64,000 bases of DNA from Xylaria sp. FL1777 (lineage: Eukaryota > Ascomycota > Sordariomycetes > Xylariales > Xylariaceae): contig MU400534.1 in the NCBI GenBank assembly GCA_022578965.1, positions 1 to 64,000 of the forward strand, given 5' to 3'. Under the pieces are notes generated by a model. The model did not search any database. It saw only the letters and a list, made by a program, of their open reading frames with translations, and was not told where the DNA came from. Shown piece by piece: positions 22,784 to 34,966 of the stretch (positions within the stretch are counted from its first letter, which is position 1; each line of letters opens with the position of its first letter). The position numbers and the translations under genes are program-made.

Positions 22784-24046
22784 ATGAAAGCTGCTGCTAT
22801 TGCCGTATATTTCGCTGCTCTGGCCAACGCGGCTGCAGTAAATCTTAAACGGGGATCGCCTCTTGTTGTTGAGATCGAACAGGTTGGGAACAGCGAGGTC
22901 AAGGCTAGTATCACCAATACTGGAAATGTGGCCCTGAGGATACTGAGAGCTGGAAGTATTCTCGATTCATCTCCTGTAGAGAAAGTTAAAATTTCTCAAG
23001 GTGGTATGTGAGCTGCTTGACAGGTTGAATTGGAGAAACTTGGCTAACAAGATCGTAGCCGAAAGCGTTCCCTTTACGGGAATTCGTGTCTATGTTCATA
23101 CCAAGGATCTACAAGATGAAGCCTTCCAAACCATCAGGGCCAATGAGACCATCGAGGTTCAATGGGATACTGCTGTTATCCATGACCTTAGTGTAGGCGG
23201 TGATTTCAACATCACCACCCAGGGTAGCCTGCGGTACGCAGAGGAGGGTAGCAACCAGATCGCCGGCCAAGTCGTCTACGGGTCTAATACCATTCAAGCT
23301 AATGTGGATGGGGTTCAGGCTGCTAAAGTCCATAATGCCTTCCACGAGGGGGAGAAAGCGAAGCGCATTGTTCTTCAGAGTGACTGTACCAGCTCTCAAG
23401 CGACCACCGTCAAGGCCGCTCTTAACGTAGCCAAGACTTATGCTCAGAGCGCACAGGCAGCGGCTAGCGCCGGTACCAACTTGCAGGAATACTTCAAGTC
23501 GACCGATAGCACTACTAAGAGTACTGTGGTAAATGTATTCAACAAAATCGCTACCGCTGTGGTCAATAGCAGCACAAGTGGTAGTGCGAAGCTCTACTGC
23601 ACCGATGTCGGCGACTTTTGTACAGATGGTGTTGTCGCCTATACACAGCCAGGGAGCAATGAATATGTAAGTAATCATCAAGTCATCTACCCTCCTCGAC
23701 CGGAGTAAGGGAGGAGCACCTACCCTAGAATCTTCTGCTCACTTTGGGTTTTCCATTTCCTCACATTAATGTAGCCACGATTTAATGAGGAAATACTAAC
23801 TCTTATCTTAAAAAGATTGTTCTCTGCCCGTACTGGTTTCTATTTCCCGCGACCAACAACATTTGCCACGACGCTGATCAGCCATACGTCATTATTCACG
23901 AATCGACGCATTTGGTCGCAGTGAAAGGAACTGACGATGTTTGCTATGGTTACGATGGTTGTGTAACTGCACTCAACAATGCTCAGTCACTCGATAACGC
24001 TGATTCATATGCGCTCTATGCTAACTCCATATATGCCGATTGTTGA
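22784..24046 (+). CDS. deuterolysin-type neutral metalloprotease (M35), secreted
   Basis: Three exons, 22784-23003, 23059-23666 and 23816-24046, give 352 residues, the usual deuterolysin length. Introns are 55 and 149 bp with GTATGT/GTAAGT donors and CTAAC branch sites. Order: signal peptide (MKAAAIAVYFAALANAAA), prodomain to a Kex2-type Lys-Arg at about 175-176, then a mature part of 176 residues. Exon 3 holds the zinc site HESTH (304-308, Glu catalytic) and GTDDVCYG, whose Asp (about 317) is the third ligand typical of the aspzincin clan. Cysteines at the start of the mature part and in exon 3 fit the family's disulfides. It hydrolyses proteins outside the cell, generally at acidic to neutral pH. 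Its divergent neighbour looks like a free-standing copy of its prodomain. Confidence 0.93.
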
Positions 24047-25985
24047 GAGTAGCTTGGAGGTTTGTTACATGATCAGAGGCGGGATTTATTCAAGTATAAT
24101 GCCTAGCGTGATGTATATTGGTTTATCGACTTAGCTAGCCGGTTTAATAAAACAACAATTCATTACACTCACCAGGTGAAAGTCTCTTACTATTCTTGTG
24201 CCTCGTGCTGTACAGTCGTTCATAAGGAGAGCCAAATATCCTTCACGACTAGCTGACAATAACACCACACAACTTCGCTCGCGTTATAACAGATTATTGT
24301 ATTCTGAATATAGTCAATTTCTCAGTTCCGAGCCCTAACACTCGTAACCCTTGTTATAATGAGAGGCTTGAACAGCATGAGACACCCAACCTTAGCAAGG
24401 CTGCGAGGAAACCATAAAAAGTACCTTCCTATCTCGTACACAAAGAGATGGCCTACATCCTACGCTTCCAAATATACTCGAATAATTATTGTATGGGGAG
24501 TAGAATCACCTAGTAGAACATAATTTTATTGAATCTAATTGCAAGAAAAACGACCTGCTCTACTCCTTGAATAAAGAATACATTGCGGGAAAGAAAGAAC
24601 ATAAATGATAAGCCTGTACTGCTTGGGTGTATGACTAAGCCTAAGTGGCCACTCAGGGGCTACTCCGCCTTAACCTCTTCACCTCCTAGACCCCAAATTA
24701 TGAATAGTCTTGAGCCTTCTATTATAGCTCACAGCTTAGGAAACCGAAGCGCAAATGAAAATTAAATTTTCCATAATGGAGATTCGTTAGGTTATAAGCA
24801 TTCTCAAAAAGTTTCAGACAAGTTGTCCCTTATTAGCATACGTGAAATTCCGGCCCATAGTTAATTACCCCCTAACAGCTGGCGAGGAGAGTCTATGCGC
24901 AGAGAATATTCGTCCTGGGTAGAGTTTATGCGACTATGCAAGATGGTGTATAATTCTTTTACGATGGTGGCTATATTTGACTCTTCTCTGGTTTTATTTC
25001 TTGCTTGGAGGAGTATTCTTACCTGTCTTCTCTGTACGACATGGTGTAGCACTGTGCTGTATGTAACCGTCTTAATCAATCCTATCTTGCCCCAATAACG
25101 TACTTTAAAAGGACCAACGTGTCTAACGAAAGCACTATTTCTATATAGGTAACTATACTTGATCCGTTTACACAGGACGGGGTAAAAAAAAGCTACCAGC
25201 GAGCACGTATATATAAGTTATTCGAGCCTACAGTATGAAGGGAGTAGAAGTTGTAAAGCTAAAAACCAGTGTGTTAAATTTTTAAGTATCTTATGGCCAT
25301 ATGTAGCTTCAATGAAATAATTGAATTAATTTTTTGAGGAGATAAGGCTTTCGATAAGAGTGTTGGTCGATGGATGAAGTTGCATTTCAAGGAACAACCG
25401 ATATTGTTAATGTAGGTAGAAACAAGGAATATGCACCAGTTTCATTTAGAAGTAAGGTAGACACACAAGAACGTGTCTGAGCTTGATTGGTCCGTGGAAC
25501 CAATTCGCTCCCTCTATAAATACGCATGATTGCTCAACTAGACGGTAAACCCTGTTTACTTTTGTGTAGTAGTTCGCTTGCTTTGACCGATTATGTCGGT
25601 GTTCATGTTCCTTCCACGATAGTATTTAGGAGTTTTTATCTTCCTTCTAAATTGAACGGATAGACGCACTGTTGTACTGCCCGAGATGAAATTATAATAC
25701 AAACAGGATCTGAGCTTAGGAGGACAAATCGGGTAGCGAAATTACAAAAACATGGCAATTTTCCTGCAGCACAACGTCAAAATCAGGTATTATGTGATGA
25801 TTGATCCAGCTTAACCCACTCTGCTGCCCACCCCCTCTGTGCTCGATCATTCCACGAGATACTATTGCGGAACCTATTTAATGTCACATGATGAGCTCAA
25901 ATACTCTTGTCCACAGCAGTACTAAGACACTCGATTACAAAACATCTTTTGGAAGAAGACTATCAGGCAGTCAGACGTCTTGAAA
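24047..25985. other. intergenic, nothing supported
   Basis: About 1.9 kb with moderately raised AT content and only short open frames that lack domains. No transposon protein, tRNA or small secreted gene was recognised. The last 150 bp before 25,986 presumably hold the promoter and leader of the next gene. Confidence 0.5.
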
Positions 25986-26806
25986 ATGCTGTGCTCTAGC
26001 TGCCCGAAGGCAGCATTCCTTCTGTCTTGCCTTGCATTGGCGATGACAACAACGGCGGCCAACGATGTCGATTACTCTAGTCTTTCATGCCCCCCATCAT
26101 CCGGCCTGGACACACTCACTACTCCTACATACGGAACGGACGGCGCGGTCTTCACGGTGTGTTCATCAATAAACATCAGCGCCCCCGTGACTGTTGTTCG
26201 AGAGGCGGTGCTCGACTTCAAATCCTACCACCTATGGAACTCATTTGTCCTATCCGTCTCAGTGCCGTCGAATGTGACACAAACGCCGCAGGATCTCTAT
26301 GTGGGCATGCCTAGTAAGTAATTCTCGCGGTCTACCTCTTCCTCTTTTGGCAGCCACTAGATGGAGCAGAAATGTTCCTCAGGGGCGAAAAACAACACTC
26401 CACAAGCTTCCTGTGCTGTCCACTCTCTCATAGATCGCGCTCAAGATAACAAGAACTAACTCCGAAGCTTGCAGTGGTCTTCACAACCACAGGACTAGTT
26501 GCTGGGTTGAACACCACCAGCAACGAAGTCCTCACCGTCGTAAACGGCGCAGGTCTCGGTGCTAATGGGAAAGCATACCTATTAGTATCTTGGCGCTATG
26601 ACGACAAACTTGGTGGTATCGGCGCGAGAGCTGAACATCCTGTTGTCATCGTCGATTTGGGAGGTGGCTCATCAAGGGTTTTAAGCTATGAGACGTATTA
26701 TGTGGGTTTGATCACGCTACCAATCGCGATTCTTAAAAGCAGCTTGGAGGATCAATTTAACACACAAGCTATCGAGTTAAAGACCTATGTTGAGAGCATT
26801 TGGTGA
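25986..26806 (+). CDS. secreted SRPBCC (START-like/polyketide-cyclase-like) fold protein
   Basis: There are two exons, 25986-26313 and 26475-26806, split by a 161-bp intron (GTAAGT, ACTAAC, TTGCAG), giving 219 residues. The first ATG of the frame is at 25,986. The N-terminus is a signal peptide (AAFLLSCLALAMTTTAA). The body matches the fungal SRPBCC layout: FTVCSSINISAPVTVVREAVLDF, then YHLWNSFV, a middle part split by the intron, and a C-terminal helix (QFNTQAIELKTYVES). SRPBCC proteins have a deep hydrophobic pocket and bind or convert lipophilic small molecules; many fungal ones are uncharacterised. Ligand unknown. There is no biosynthetic cluster partner nearby. Confidence 0.72.
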
Positions 26807-27214
26807 TGAGAACGGTAGTGACAATGACATCTCTTATGACTTGGCCATAAGAGGAACTCATTCGGTAGAACTCAGAAGCTAGAACTAAATACAGACCTTT
26901 TACCATGCTTGATCCTTTCGAATTGGTATTCCTCTCCAACACACTTGTTGATTTGTAGTGAGGATATATTTTCAGATGCCTCAGCTCGTTCAGGGTAGAT
27001 AGCTAATATTACTTGTTCCACTTGTAGAGGTTTATTAGTCTGCTCAACAACTCTATGAATGCAGACTTGTGTAGCCGTCCAGTAAAGATCTAACATACCT
27101 AAATTCTAGCCCTTGATGAGGTGATGTGTTCTCTTTCATTTAAAATCTCACAAGAGTCGCCCATCACCTTTATTTCTTTAAAATAGTATAAGCCACAATG
27201 AGAGAGATTTGGAC
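26807..27214. other. convergent intergenic region
   Basis: Two genes end toward each other here, so it should hold both 3' ends. A minus-strand 74-codon open frame (26,872-27,096) is present, but it has no homology I recognise and lies in this terminator region. Confidence 0.4.
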
Positions 27215-30200
27215 CTAGTCTTGAGACTCGTCAGAACCACTGGATTCGTCATCATCATCGTCGGACATGTCTTCATCTTCATCATCATGCTCATCGTCGT
27301 TCCCATCGGGAGATTCCAAGCCATAGTCGTCATAGTAATCTGATAGCTGTCTAATTTGGGTTGCATAACCCATTTCCTTGAGCTCCTTCTCCATTTTCTA
27401 AAATGTCACGTTAGCGCTTCATATAAGAATATCACTCCCTAAAATGCAAGAAAGGTCGAGAAGCCTTACCTCCACCATCACATGTGCACAGCACACGACT
27501 ATGTTGCTCTTCCCGGGTTCAAATATTGGGAGTAGCCAGGTCTTCATTGCCTCCTTGATATCGTCAACCGTCACAGCACGGACCTTGGCCAGCATTTGAG
27601 TGTTATAGTCAGGCTTAAGACCTCGGACAACGCTAGTGATATAGTTCTGCATAGCAGCAGTTGACATCGTAGCCTGTTCATCGGCAAGGCCCATGACAAG
27701 TTGACTAATTGCGCCTTCAATCATCGGTTTTTCGAACGTCATGGTCCCATTAACCAAAGCCGTGATGGCGTCACGAGCTGCAATAATGGCCTTGGAAGCG
27801 GAGGGAGAGCGGTATACCTTAAAGTGTAAGTAACCACCATCAAGTTCTTTGGCGAAATAGACCCCGTAGGCAAGTCCATTTCCGCGGACCGCATTCCAAA
27901 GTGTACCCTCCACAGTCTCCAAATATTGTACTGCTACAAGCAGGGCCGGCACAGCTGGATCGGTGAAAGAAGATAAACCTTTGCCAGAGCTCACAGAATA
28001 TGAGCTATCGATAGTGGTCATTGGAATAATGGTCGCACCAATGGAGCCTGGATTGCGACCTTCGGTATTAAGAAGCGTGTAGGGCTTTACGATAGGCTGT
28101 ATCTCCTTAGGGACCGCGGCGAGAGATTTACATAATATGTCCCATGTCTTCACAGGCTCAGGGACTTTAGATTGGGAGATATCAGCTGTGACAAGGACAC
28201 GAATATTATCCGAGGTAAACAGAGATTGTCGGACTTCTTCAAACCATGCGATAGCGGTATCCGGGTCATTTTGGAGTATTTTCTTGAGTCGTTTCATGTA
28301 GGTAGCCTTAACAAGAGTCCTTTTCGCTGCAAGCAGAGATGATGGTTCGTTATGGAGAGCAATCTCAACCTCATTGGCCATCACTCTACCATCACGTTTA
28401 GCCTCGGGAATGTCGGCAAGCTGTTTAGAAACTCCAGCTTTCAATCGGGTTACATCAAAAATGCTGTCAAACATCATAGTGCGGATCCACTCGACAGCTG
28501 TTGCATATTTCTCCAGTTCGACTTGCATGCGGATCAAGAAACTTTCAGAGTCCCCAACTTTCGTGCCAGACTCTAAACTATAGCTGATCGTCTCTTTTTC
28601 TAGTTCCATCACAACTTGCTCGAAATCAATGCGCTGGCCATCCCGCGTAATAGGTGTGTTGAAAAAATTATCGTTGAAAAGGCTTAGAAGTGGTTTAAAC
28701 TTCATGGGTACCTTGTTTGTGCCAACATGCACGGCGATATGAACAAAATTCGTTGGGACATCTTCGAACTGGATGAAGAGTGGTACCCCTGCTTGTGCAT
28801 GATCAATCTGTTTCTGAGCGGAGTTTTCGTGCACACCCAGCTTACGAGCCAGTCCAGAGTGTGCCGTATGAGATTCGATGAAGTGGATTGACTCAGTTGG
28901 AGGAACTTGCCATTTCTCCAGTAATGTAGCTGGAATATCGACTTCGTTTTGTTTTTTGGCATCCTCCAGTTTCTGCTTAAGTTTCTCTAGCCCTTCAGGT
29001 CCTAATTCCTCTTTTCTCTTTTCAACCCGAGCAATCTCATCCGCCTTTTGTTTGTTGGCCAATTCTAATGATGGCTTGCCTAAAATAGAGATATGATGAG
29101 CGTCGGATATCCATTTACGCAAGAAAGCTCGCCATTGGTCGTCCGTCCACTTTTCCAAGGCGTCATATTCGCCCAGGCTTGCCATGTCCTTCAACGTTGA
29201 GCCATCTCTAGCACCGAAGAGATAATCAGTAATGATGTTGTTGGAATAAAATGACTCGGATTCTTCTGCCTGAGCCTTAACTTGCCGCCGTTCTCGCCGG
29301 ATACACTCGTTGATGTATGTCATATCCAGAGGCTTCGATGCCACTTCCTTGAGCAATGAGATGAGTCGCTGTTCGACAAACTGGAGCTTCTCGGTAGCGA
29401 CTCCCGTAGGCTGAAACCAGATGACAGAGTTCGGACGTGCATCCCACCAATATGAGATCGAGCTTGCCAGCTCCTCTTTCTCTACCATCACATTTTCCAA
29501 GACAGCGACTGAAGAGCCGCATAGATAGGTCAAAAGGACGTTAAGAGCGGTCGTCTCAGTTACATCGGTACACTTGGGCCCAAAGAACGCTACCACTACA
29601 TCTCCGACAGATTCGTCTTCTTCGGGAAACTCGACTGTCTCTACAATCGTTTCATTAAGCGGGGGAGGTTGTGCGGATTCTATCCATGGTCGACGAAAGG
29701 GTGCGTCAACTGGTGGAATATCATTTATGACACTTTGTTCGAATGAGTCAAGTATCTGGAGAAGATTCTCGTGATCCACTTCGCCAACAATAATGATACA
29801 CATGTTTCGTGGCTGATACATGGTCCGGTGGAAGTCTCTGATCTTTTCGGGTGTTAAGACACGGAGAGCCTCCATCATACCGCCAGTCTCATATCGAAAC
29901 CCAACATTCTCTGGATAAAGTAGCAGTCGAGCCTTAATGTCCATGAGCTCTGTGCTGGTATACTGCACTGCTTGCATTTCAGAGTATACGACACCAGCAT
30001 CATTCCCTTCGCCATCAACGTGATGAACCTCGGTCAAGCATGCGGCATCAGTAATAGTAGGGACAACCAGATGCTCAAGATACACAGGCAGCGTCTGTGA
30101 AAACCCTTCCCAGCCAGCCGTTTCTAGTGTATAGGCAGTATGGTCGGTCGCGGTCCAGGCATTCGTGCTTCCGTAAGCTCGCGAGGCCAGCTTATCTAAT

Positions 30201-30493
30201 AACCCCTTATACTGGTAGCTTTTCGACCCCATGAAAACCAGATGCTCGAGAGTATGTGGCGCGCCTGAATCATCAAATATCTCCGTGGCCAGGGTAAAAT
30301 ATCCATTTACCTTTGGACCCTTTCGGTCGGCCACGATGACTTGCATACCGCTGCGTGATGATTCATATTGGGTGATGGTAGTAGGTGCATAATCGGTCTC
30401 AAAACTTTGAAGTTTTCGAAAGTGCACGCCAGAGCCTTGGGAACCCATGGTATAGGAAGAAAAGCGTGAAACTGAACCGAATCTAATCGTCAT
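27215..30493 (-). CDS. M16 family zinc metallopeptidase (YOL098C/Sdd3-like)
   Basis: Two exons, 27470-30493 and 27215-27397, encode about 1,068 residues. The intron (GTAAGG...TTTTAG) removes an early stop and adds a final 60-residue acidic tail rich in Asp/Glu/Ser. The inverted zinc motif HTLEH is at residues 80-84, and GVVYSEMQAVQ downstream supplies the expected distal Glu. Two M16 halves follow, with a coiled, Lys-rich linker between them (KRKEELGPEGLEKLKQKLED). The size and single active motif match the fungal group of yeast YOL098C, a cytosolic or mitochondrial peptide-degrading pitrilysin relative. The first ATG gives an Arg/Ser N-terminus (MTIRFGSVSRFSSYT) that could import into mitochondria; a second ATG (30,448, ACCATGG) starts directly on the domain. 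Confidence 0.88.
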
Positions 30494-30747
30494 TAGTTGC
30501 AATGACTAGTTGAAGGCCAGAGACAATACACAAAATGTAGACAGGGAAACAAATTGGGTTGAGGAACCCGTGGCATTCATGTTATACTAATCGCAACAAC
30601 AGGTGACATCTTGCGTATGCAAGAATGGTATATGTAACAGGGTTCAGGGTAGCTACTAGGATGTCGTTAAAGCCCGACATGTCAGACGGCACTTGCTCGA
30701 CAGTGTAAGAGTATACAATACGGGCACCATGAGTCATGGTACGAGTC

Positions 30748-30885
30748 CTAGGGATGGTAGATGCCTCCCTTTGAGAGACGAGGATAAGCATACCCAGGGC
30801 AGTTGTGAAGAAAGGGATAAAATACAGCCAGGGAGGCAATAAGAGCAGCCCAAACACCGGTTCGTGCTGAGAATAGGTCTCGCAT
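30748..30885 (-). CDS. possible 45-residue ORF upstream of the M16 gene
   Basis: The ATG at 30,885 opens a short frame reading MRDLFSARTGVWAALIASLA and then VFYPFLHNCPGYAYPRL, with one hydrophobic segment that could be a signal anchor. It lies about 250 bp upstream of the M16 start on the same strand. It may be an upstream ORF in a long leader, a tiny membrane protein, or chance. No homolog is recognised. Confidence 0.25.
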   Translation of the reverse strand: MRDLFSARTGVWAALIASLAVFYPFLHNCPGYAYPRLSKGGIYHP

Positions 30886-32143
30886 AGTGACGAAGGCAGG
30901 TCGATACGCAGATATTTGATCTTATTCAGTCTATGCAGATAAGAGAAAGCTCGGTCTAGACATTAAGACCATGCGGAGTCGTCAATCCATCGACTTGGCA
31001 AAACATCGAGATAGAACGAGTTCCGCCAATGGCAGACGCCGATAATGGTACTTAATGCTTGAAATTCGGGACTTTTCGAACCAAATGCTGACATACCTAA
31101 AGCAGTGCTGTGGCACGGCCAAGGGCCAGTATGGCCGAGATGATGAAGGTCGGACGCTGAGGGCCGCAACCCGCCTGAAGCTATTCAGTTTGGCTAGGTA
31201 GTAGAGGACGAGAAGTGAAGGTAGCCAGCTGTCTGTATCCGCTAACAATATGCTCTCGGGGGGGATGGGACGGGGCTGCGAGGTCGTGGATAAAGGTAGG
31301 AGGCGTCTGGTTATAGGATGAAAGGTATCGAGATCGGTCTCTGATCCTAAACAGAAATTATCAATTTTGATGACAAAGGCCAGACCAAAAAAAAGATGAT
31401 GGAGTAAGGTGGTGTGGAGAAGCTCTTCAAGATTACCTTCATTCACTAAGTATGGGGAAACAAGATGGTAGCGACAGCAGAAACATCAAGGCAGCTCTGA
31501 AAAATAGAATGCGATTTATGGTTTCTTTTGAAGTCTTCAGTATCTACCTTGCGTAGATAGTAGATAGGTATCCGACCCGACCCAACATTGAACCCCGCGA
31601 TGCTGCATAGTTGTCCCAAGCCCCTGGGCAATGCCGTCAGGCAACCTGCCTAGGTAGGTACTACCCCGCTACATCCCTTAATTCATTAAGGGTCTTGGGC
31701 GGTGACGTTCCTTGCCAACAAGGTACCTAAGCTGCACATGTGACTGGTGAGAATCCGCGGGTGCCTAGGTACCGCGTAAAGCCAATCGATAAGCGATCAG
31801 AAACAGACGCCGCCTGGCCCAAGCTCCCTTACAGTACAGATCCGTAATGACATGTGGGTGACTTGTTACCTTGAAGCTGCTTGGCTAAGTACCAATGTAC
31901 AGTCAATACCGGCTCTATCAGTTGCGACTCTGTACGACGCATTATACCTAAGAATGATCACGAAGCGAAATGAAATGCATATTCATTAATACGAGCTGAC
32001 GTAACTGTTCAAGCCAACTACAATATCAAAGAACATCTCTATTCCTGCCGCCCTCTTCCTTAGACTTCGTTCCTAATGTACGAGCGACTTTGCTGATATG
32101 CCGATTAACAACACGATCGCATTGTAAACCAGATCCTCAAGAT
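30886..32143. other. divergent intergenic region with GGTAGGTA motifs
   Basis: The region contains minus-strand open frames (30,982-31,446 and 31,446-31,631) without recognisable domains, and TAGGTAGGTACTA at 31,651. It should contain the M16 and Dsl1 promoters. The plus-strand frame begins only at the ATG at 32,144; upstream non-ATG extension is open but unlikely to be used. Confidence 0.45.
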
Positions 32144-34966
32144 ATGACGAGCGCTGAAAAGGGCCAGATTGGTCCTGCCTTGGTTGGGTTCTCCCTATAC
32201 GGTGTATTTCCGGAGGAGGATGTTTCGTCAAGGTACATAGACGTCGGCGATCTCGCTCCGGCACTGGAGTCTTTGGCTGCCGCCAAATTGAAGCTTGAGG
32301 TGTGTTGGTGTTGCTTGTAGAAGGTTTCCAAAGCTAACTGTGTCTTTGACAGGCCGACATCCACACCATCAACGAGGAAACAGCCTCAGACGTAAGCCAG
32401 TGGGTTGCGAATGCGAAATCCCTCGAAGACGATATCAACCGAACGCGCCATTGGGCGAACGAGATCGTGCGAAGGTCCGAAGCGCCAGATGTGTCCGGCA
32501 AGACAATGCGGGAGGTTGCGGACAAGGTCGATTTTCTCGGACAGGAGTCTGCATACAATAACCAACTCTACAATGCTTTAACCAGTATCAAACGTGTGGG
32601 CCAACTCCTAGACGAAGTCGAGTTAGCACGAGATGAGAGACGCATCCTGCAGTCGCTCCGTCTACTTGAAGGTGAGATCTAAACTGCGGAACCAGTACGT
32701 CTTTTGCTGATGTAATCTAGAGTCGTGGACTGCTCTCGACGGTATTTCTGTCAGTAAATCGTGTCGGGTCATGAAGCTCCTAGATATCCGAGCTTTCGAA
32801 CTCAAGTCTACTATACATGATGTATTTGATCATGTATGGAGCTCCCTCGTGCGAGTAGATGCGTCTATTAGTCAAGTAGCGATATTCGACTCGCGGGAAG
32901 GTAGGACGACACTCCGCTCTTAGTGACTCTTGACACCGCTGACGTTCGTTATTCAGATGAGCAAATGAGTCTTGCCGATGCAGTCATTGGACTTAAAGCT
33001 TACAAGGAGGTTGACAATAGGATGGCAGCGCTCTGGAAAGCCTTAGATCAAGCTTTAATATCCCCACGCACTATTCTCGAGGGTGGAGATGTACCTACCA
33101 TCCGGGTAGAGAATGTGAGCCATCTTTCTCTGGTTTGAGAATTATGCTAACCAAAAAATAGTTGACTTTGACTTTGACTGGCAAAGCAGACAAGACTATT
33201 TCATCTCTTTTCCAGGATCTCGAAATTGTTCTAGAGTATCTCTCGGGCCGTTTACCAGGAGAGCTGGTCTCTTCCTTGTCAAATGTTATGATGCCTGATC
33301 TCATACCTCGTCTTATCACGTCCTGGCTGGAACCTGCTGTTCCGACGTCTCTAAAAGATATGGATGAGTTTCAGAAGATCATTGAGATTACCAAGTCGTT
33401 CTGTGGCCGACTTGAAACCCTTAAATTTTCGAGGCTTGAAGAGCTACAGGAATGGGTGCAAACTGTACCACGGGTGTGGCTTGCTAAGTGCAGAGAGACG
33501 GCTTTAGAATCGATACGGACAAAGCTCTCCCAAGGGTTGGGTGATCCGAAACAAATTGAACGGGTTGAGACACAAACTGTATCCCAAGAGGAAGGGCGAA
33601 AACTTGCCCCCAGTAGTGGTGCCCCTGCTAATGGTGACGGATGGGATGCAGCATGGGACGACAGCGAAGGTGGTGCCAAGAACGAAGATCAACCGAAGCA
33701 ACCAAACAATGAAGACGACGGTGATGACGGCGCTGACGCATGGGGTTGGGGTGATGAGGGTGACGATAACGTGGCGAATACCACAATGACCAATACAAAT
33801 CCAGAGCAGACAGATTCAGCCAAAGATGATGATCCCACAGCAGCATGGGGCTGGGGAGATGAAGACGAAACAGCCGGCGCATCCAAAGGCGACACTGTTG
33901 TAGACTCTTCGACCCAGGAGTTGACACTCAAAGAAACATACAACATATCGTCGATGCCAGAACCTGTCATTGCGCTCATATTAGCTATACTAGAAGATGG
34001 GGCGTTTCTAGTCAGGTATGTTTATTATGAGCTATTTGCATCCGACTTGACTAAAATTATCGTCTAGCAGCGATGGAAATCCAATGACCGCTGCTGCTGC
34101 TGGATTGTTCTCTCTCCCCACACTGGTGTTAGCTATGTTTCGAGCTGTCTCACCGCATTACTATGCTTTACATGCGAGTGGTAATATGTAAGTCAAACCT
34201 CTACTCTTCGCTCTAGGTTAAATTGACATGATAAAGGTTCCTCTACAATGACGCGACCTACATTTCGGAACAACTGTCTGAAATTGCCAAAAACTGGAAA
34301 GCTAGGGATGACCTAGTACCTCGAGCGAAGTCTATGCTTCGATTAGACAACGATGTAAAGGCATTACAGTTGTTTGCAACCCGCGCATATTCTTCTGAGA
34401 TGGCCACATGTCGCACGGTCTTACGCGATCTGCTCGGAGGCTCTCAGAGTCTATTTCAACAAGATGGGCTGGGCTCTTCTGATCTGGAATTTCAAGTTGA
34501 TAATGCTATAACCTATGTCCGCACAACTGCCGTATCTTGGTCGAAAACTCTAGCCAAATCTGCTTGGAGCCAGGCGGTGGGTTCTTTAGTGGACACCATT
34601 GCTTCGAAGCTCGTTGCCGATGTGATGGATCTTACCGGCATCGGTCAAGACGATGCCTATAATATAGCCAATCTGATCGCACGGATCACGGGGCTAGACG
34701 ATCTATTCTTGCCTCGCAACGCTGACAAGAATGCCATTCCATCTACTTCACAATATGCTAGCAGTTGGCTGCGGCTCAAATATCTTAGTGAAGTATTGCA
34801 GAGCAATCTTCAAGATGTTAAGTTCCTGTGGATGGAGAGCGAACTGAGCCTCTACTTTACTGTCGACGAGGTTGTAGATCTAATCGGGCTCAGCTTTGTG
34901 GATAATGCACGAACCAGGGAAGTAGTCCGGGAGATACAGGGGCGGCCTCATCCTCGCAGCTTTTGA
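32144..34966 (+). CDS. Dsl1/ZW10-family ER tethering subunit
   Basis: Seven exons (32144-32299, 32353-32671, 32721-32900, 32957-33114, 33162-34015, 34068-34187, 34237-34966) keep frame throughout and give about 838 residues. The N-terminal third is helical and coiled, as in Dsl1/ZW10, which joins Tip20 and Sec39 to dock COPI vesicles at the ER. The middle (about residues 410-520) is an acidic, low-complexity loop carrying DGWDAAWDD, DAWGWGDEGDD and AAWGWGDEDE; such tryptophans in an acidic background are how yeast Dsl1 binds COPI coat subunits. The C-terminal domain contains LPTLVLAMFRAVSPHYYALH and ends in SFVDNARTREVV. In fungi this protein acts in Golgi-to-ER traffic; a kinetochore ZW10 role is not implied. 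Assigned from overall pattern and these motifs. Confidence 0.85.

Noticed and set aside
26872..27096. 74-codon minus-strand frame with ATG
   Set aside because: Lies in the convergent 3' region, no family recognised, and too short to support alone.
30982..31446. 154-codon minus-strand frame
   Set aside because: Composition looks protein-like only in patches; no domain, no signal, in a promoter region.
33371..33927. Several minus-strand frames rich in S, P, H and R
   Set aside because: Shadows of the acidic, repetitive exon of the Dsl1-family gene.
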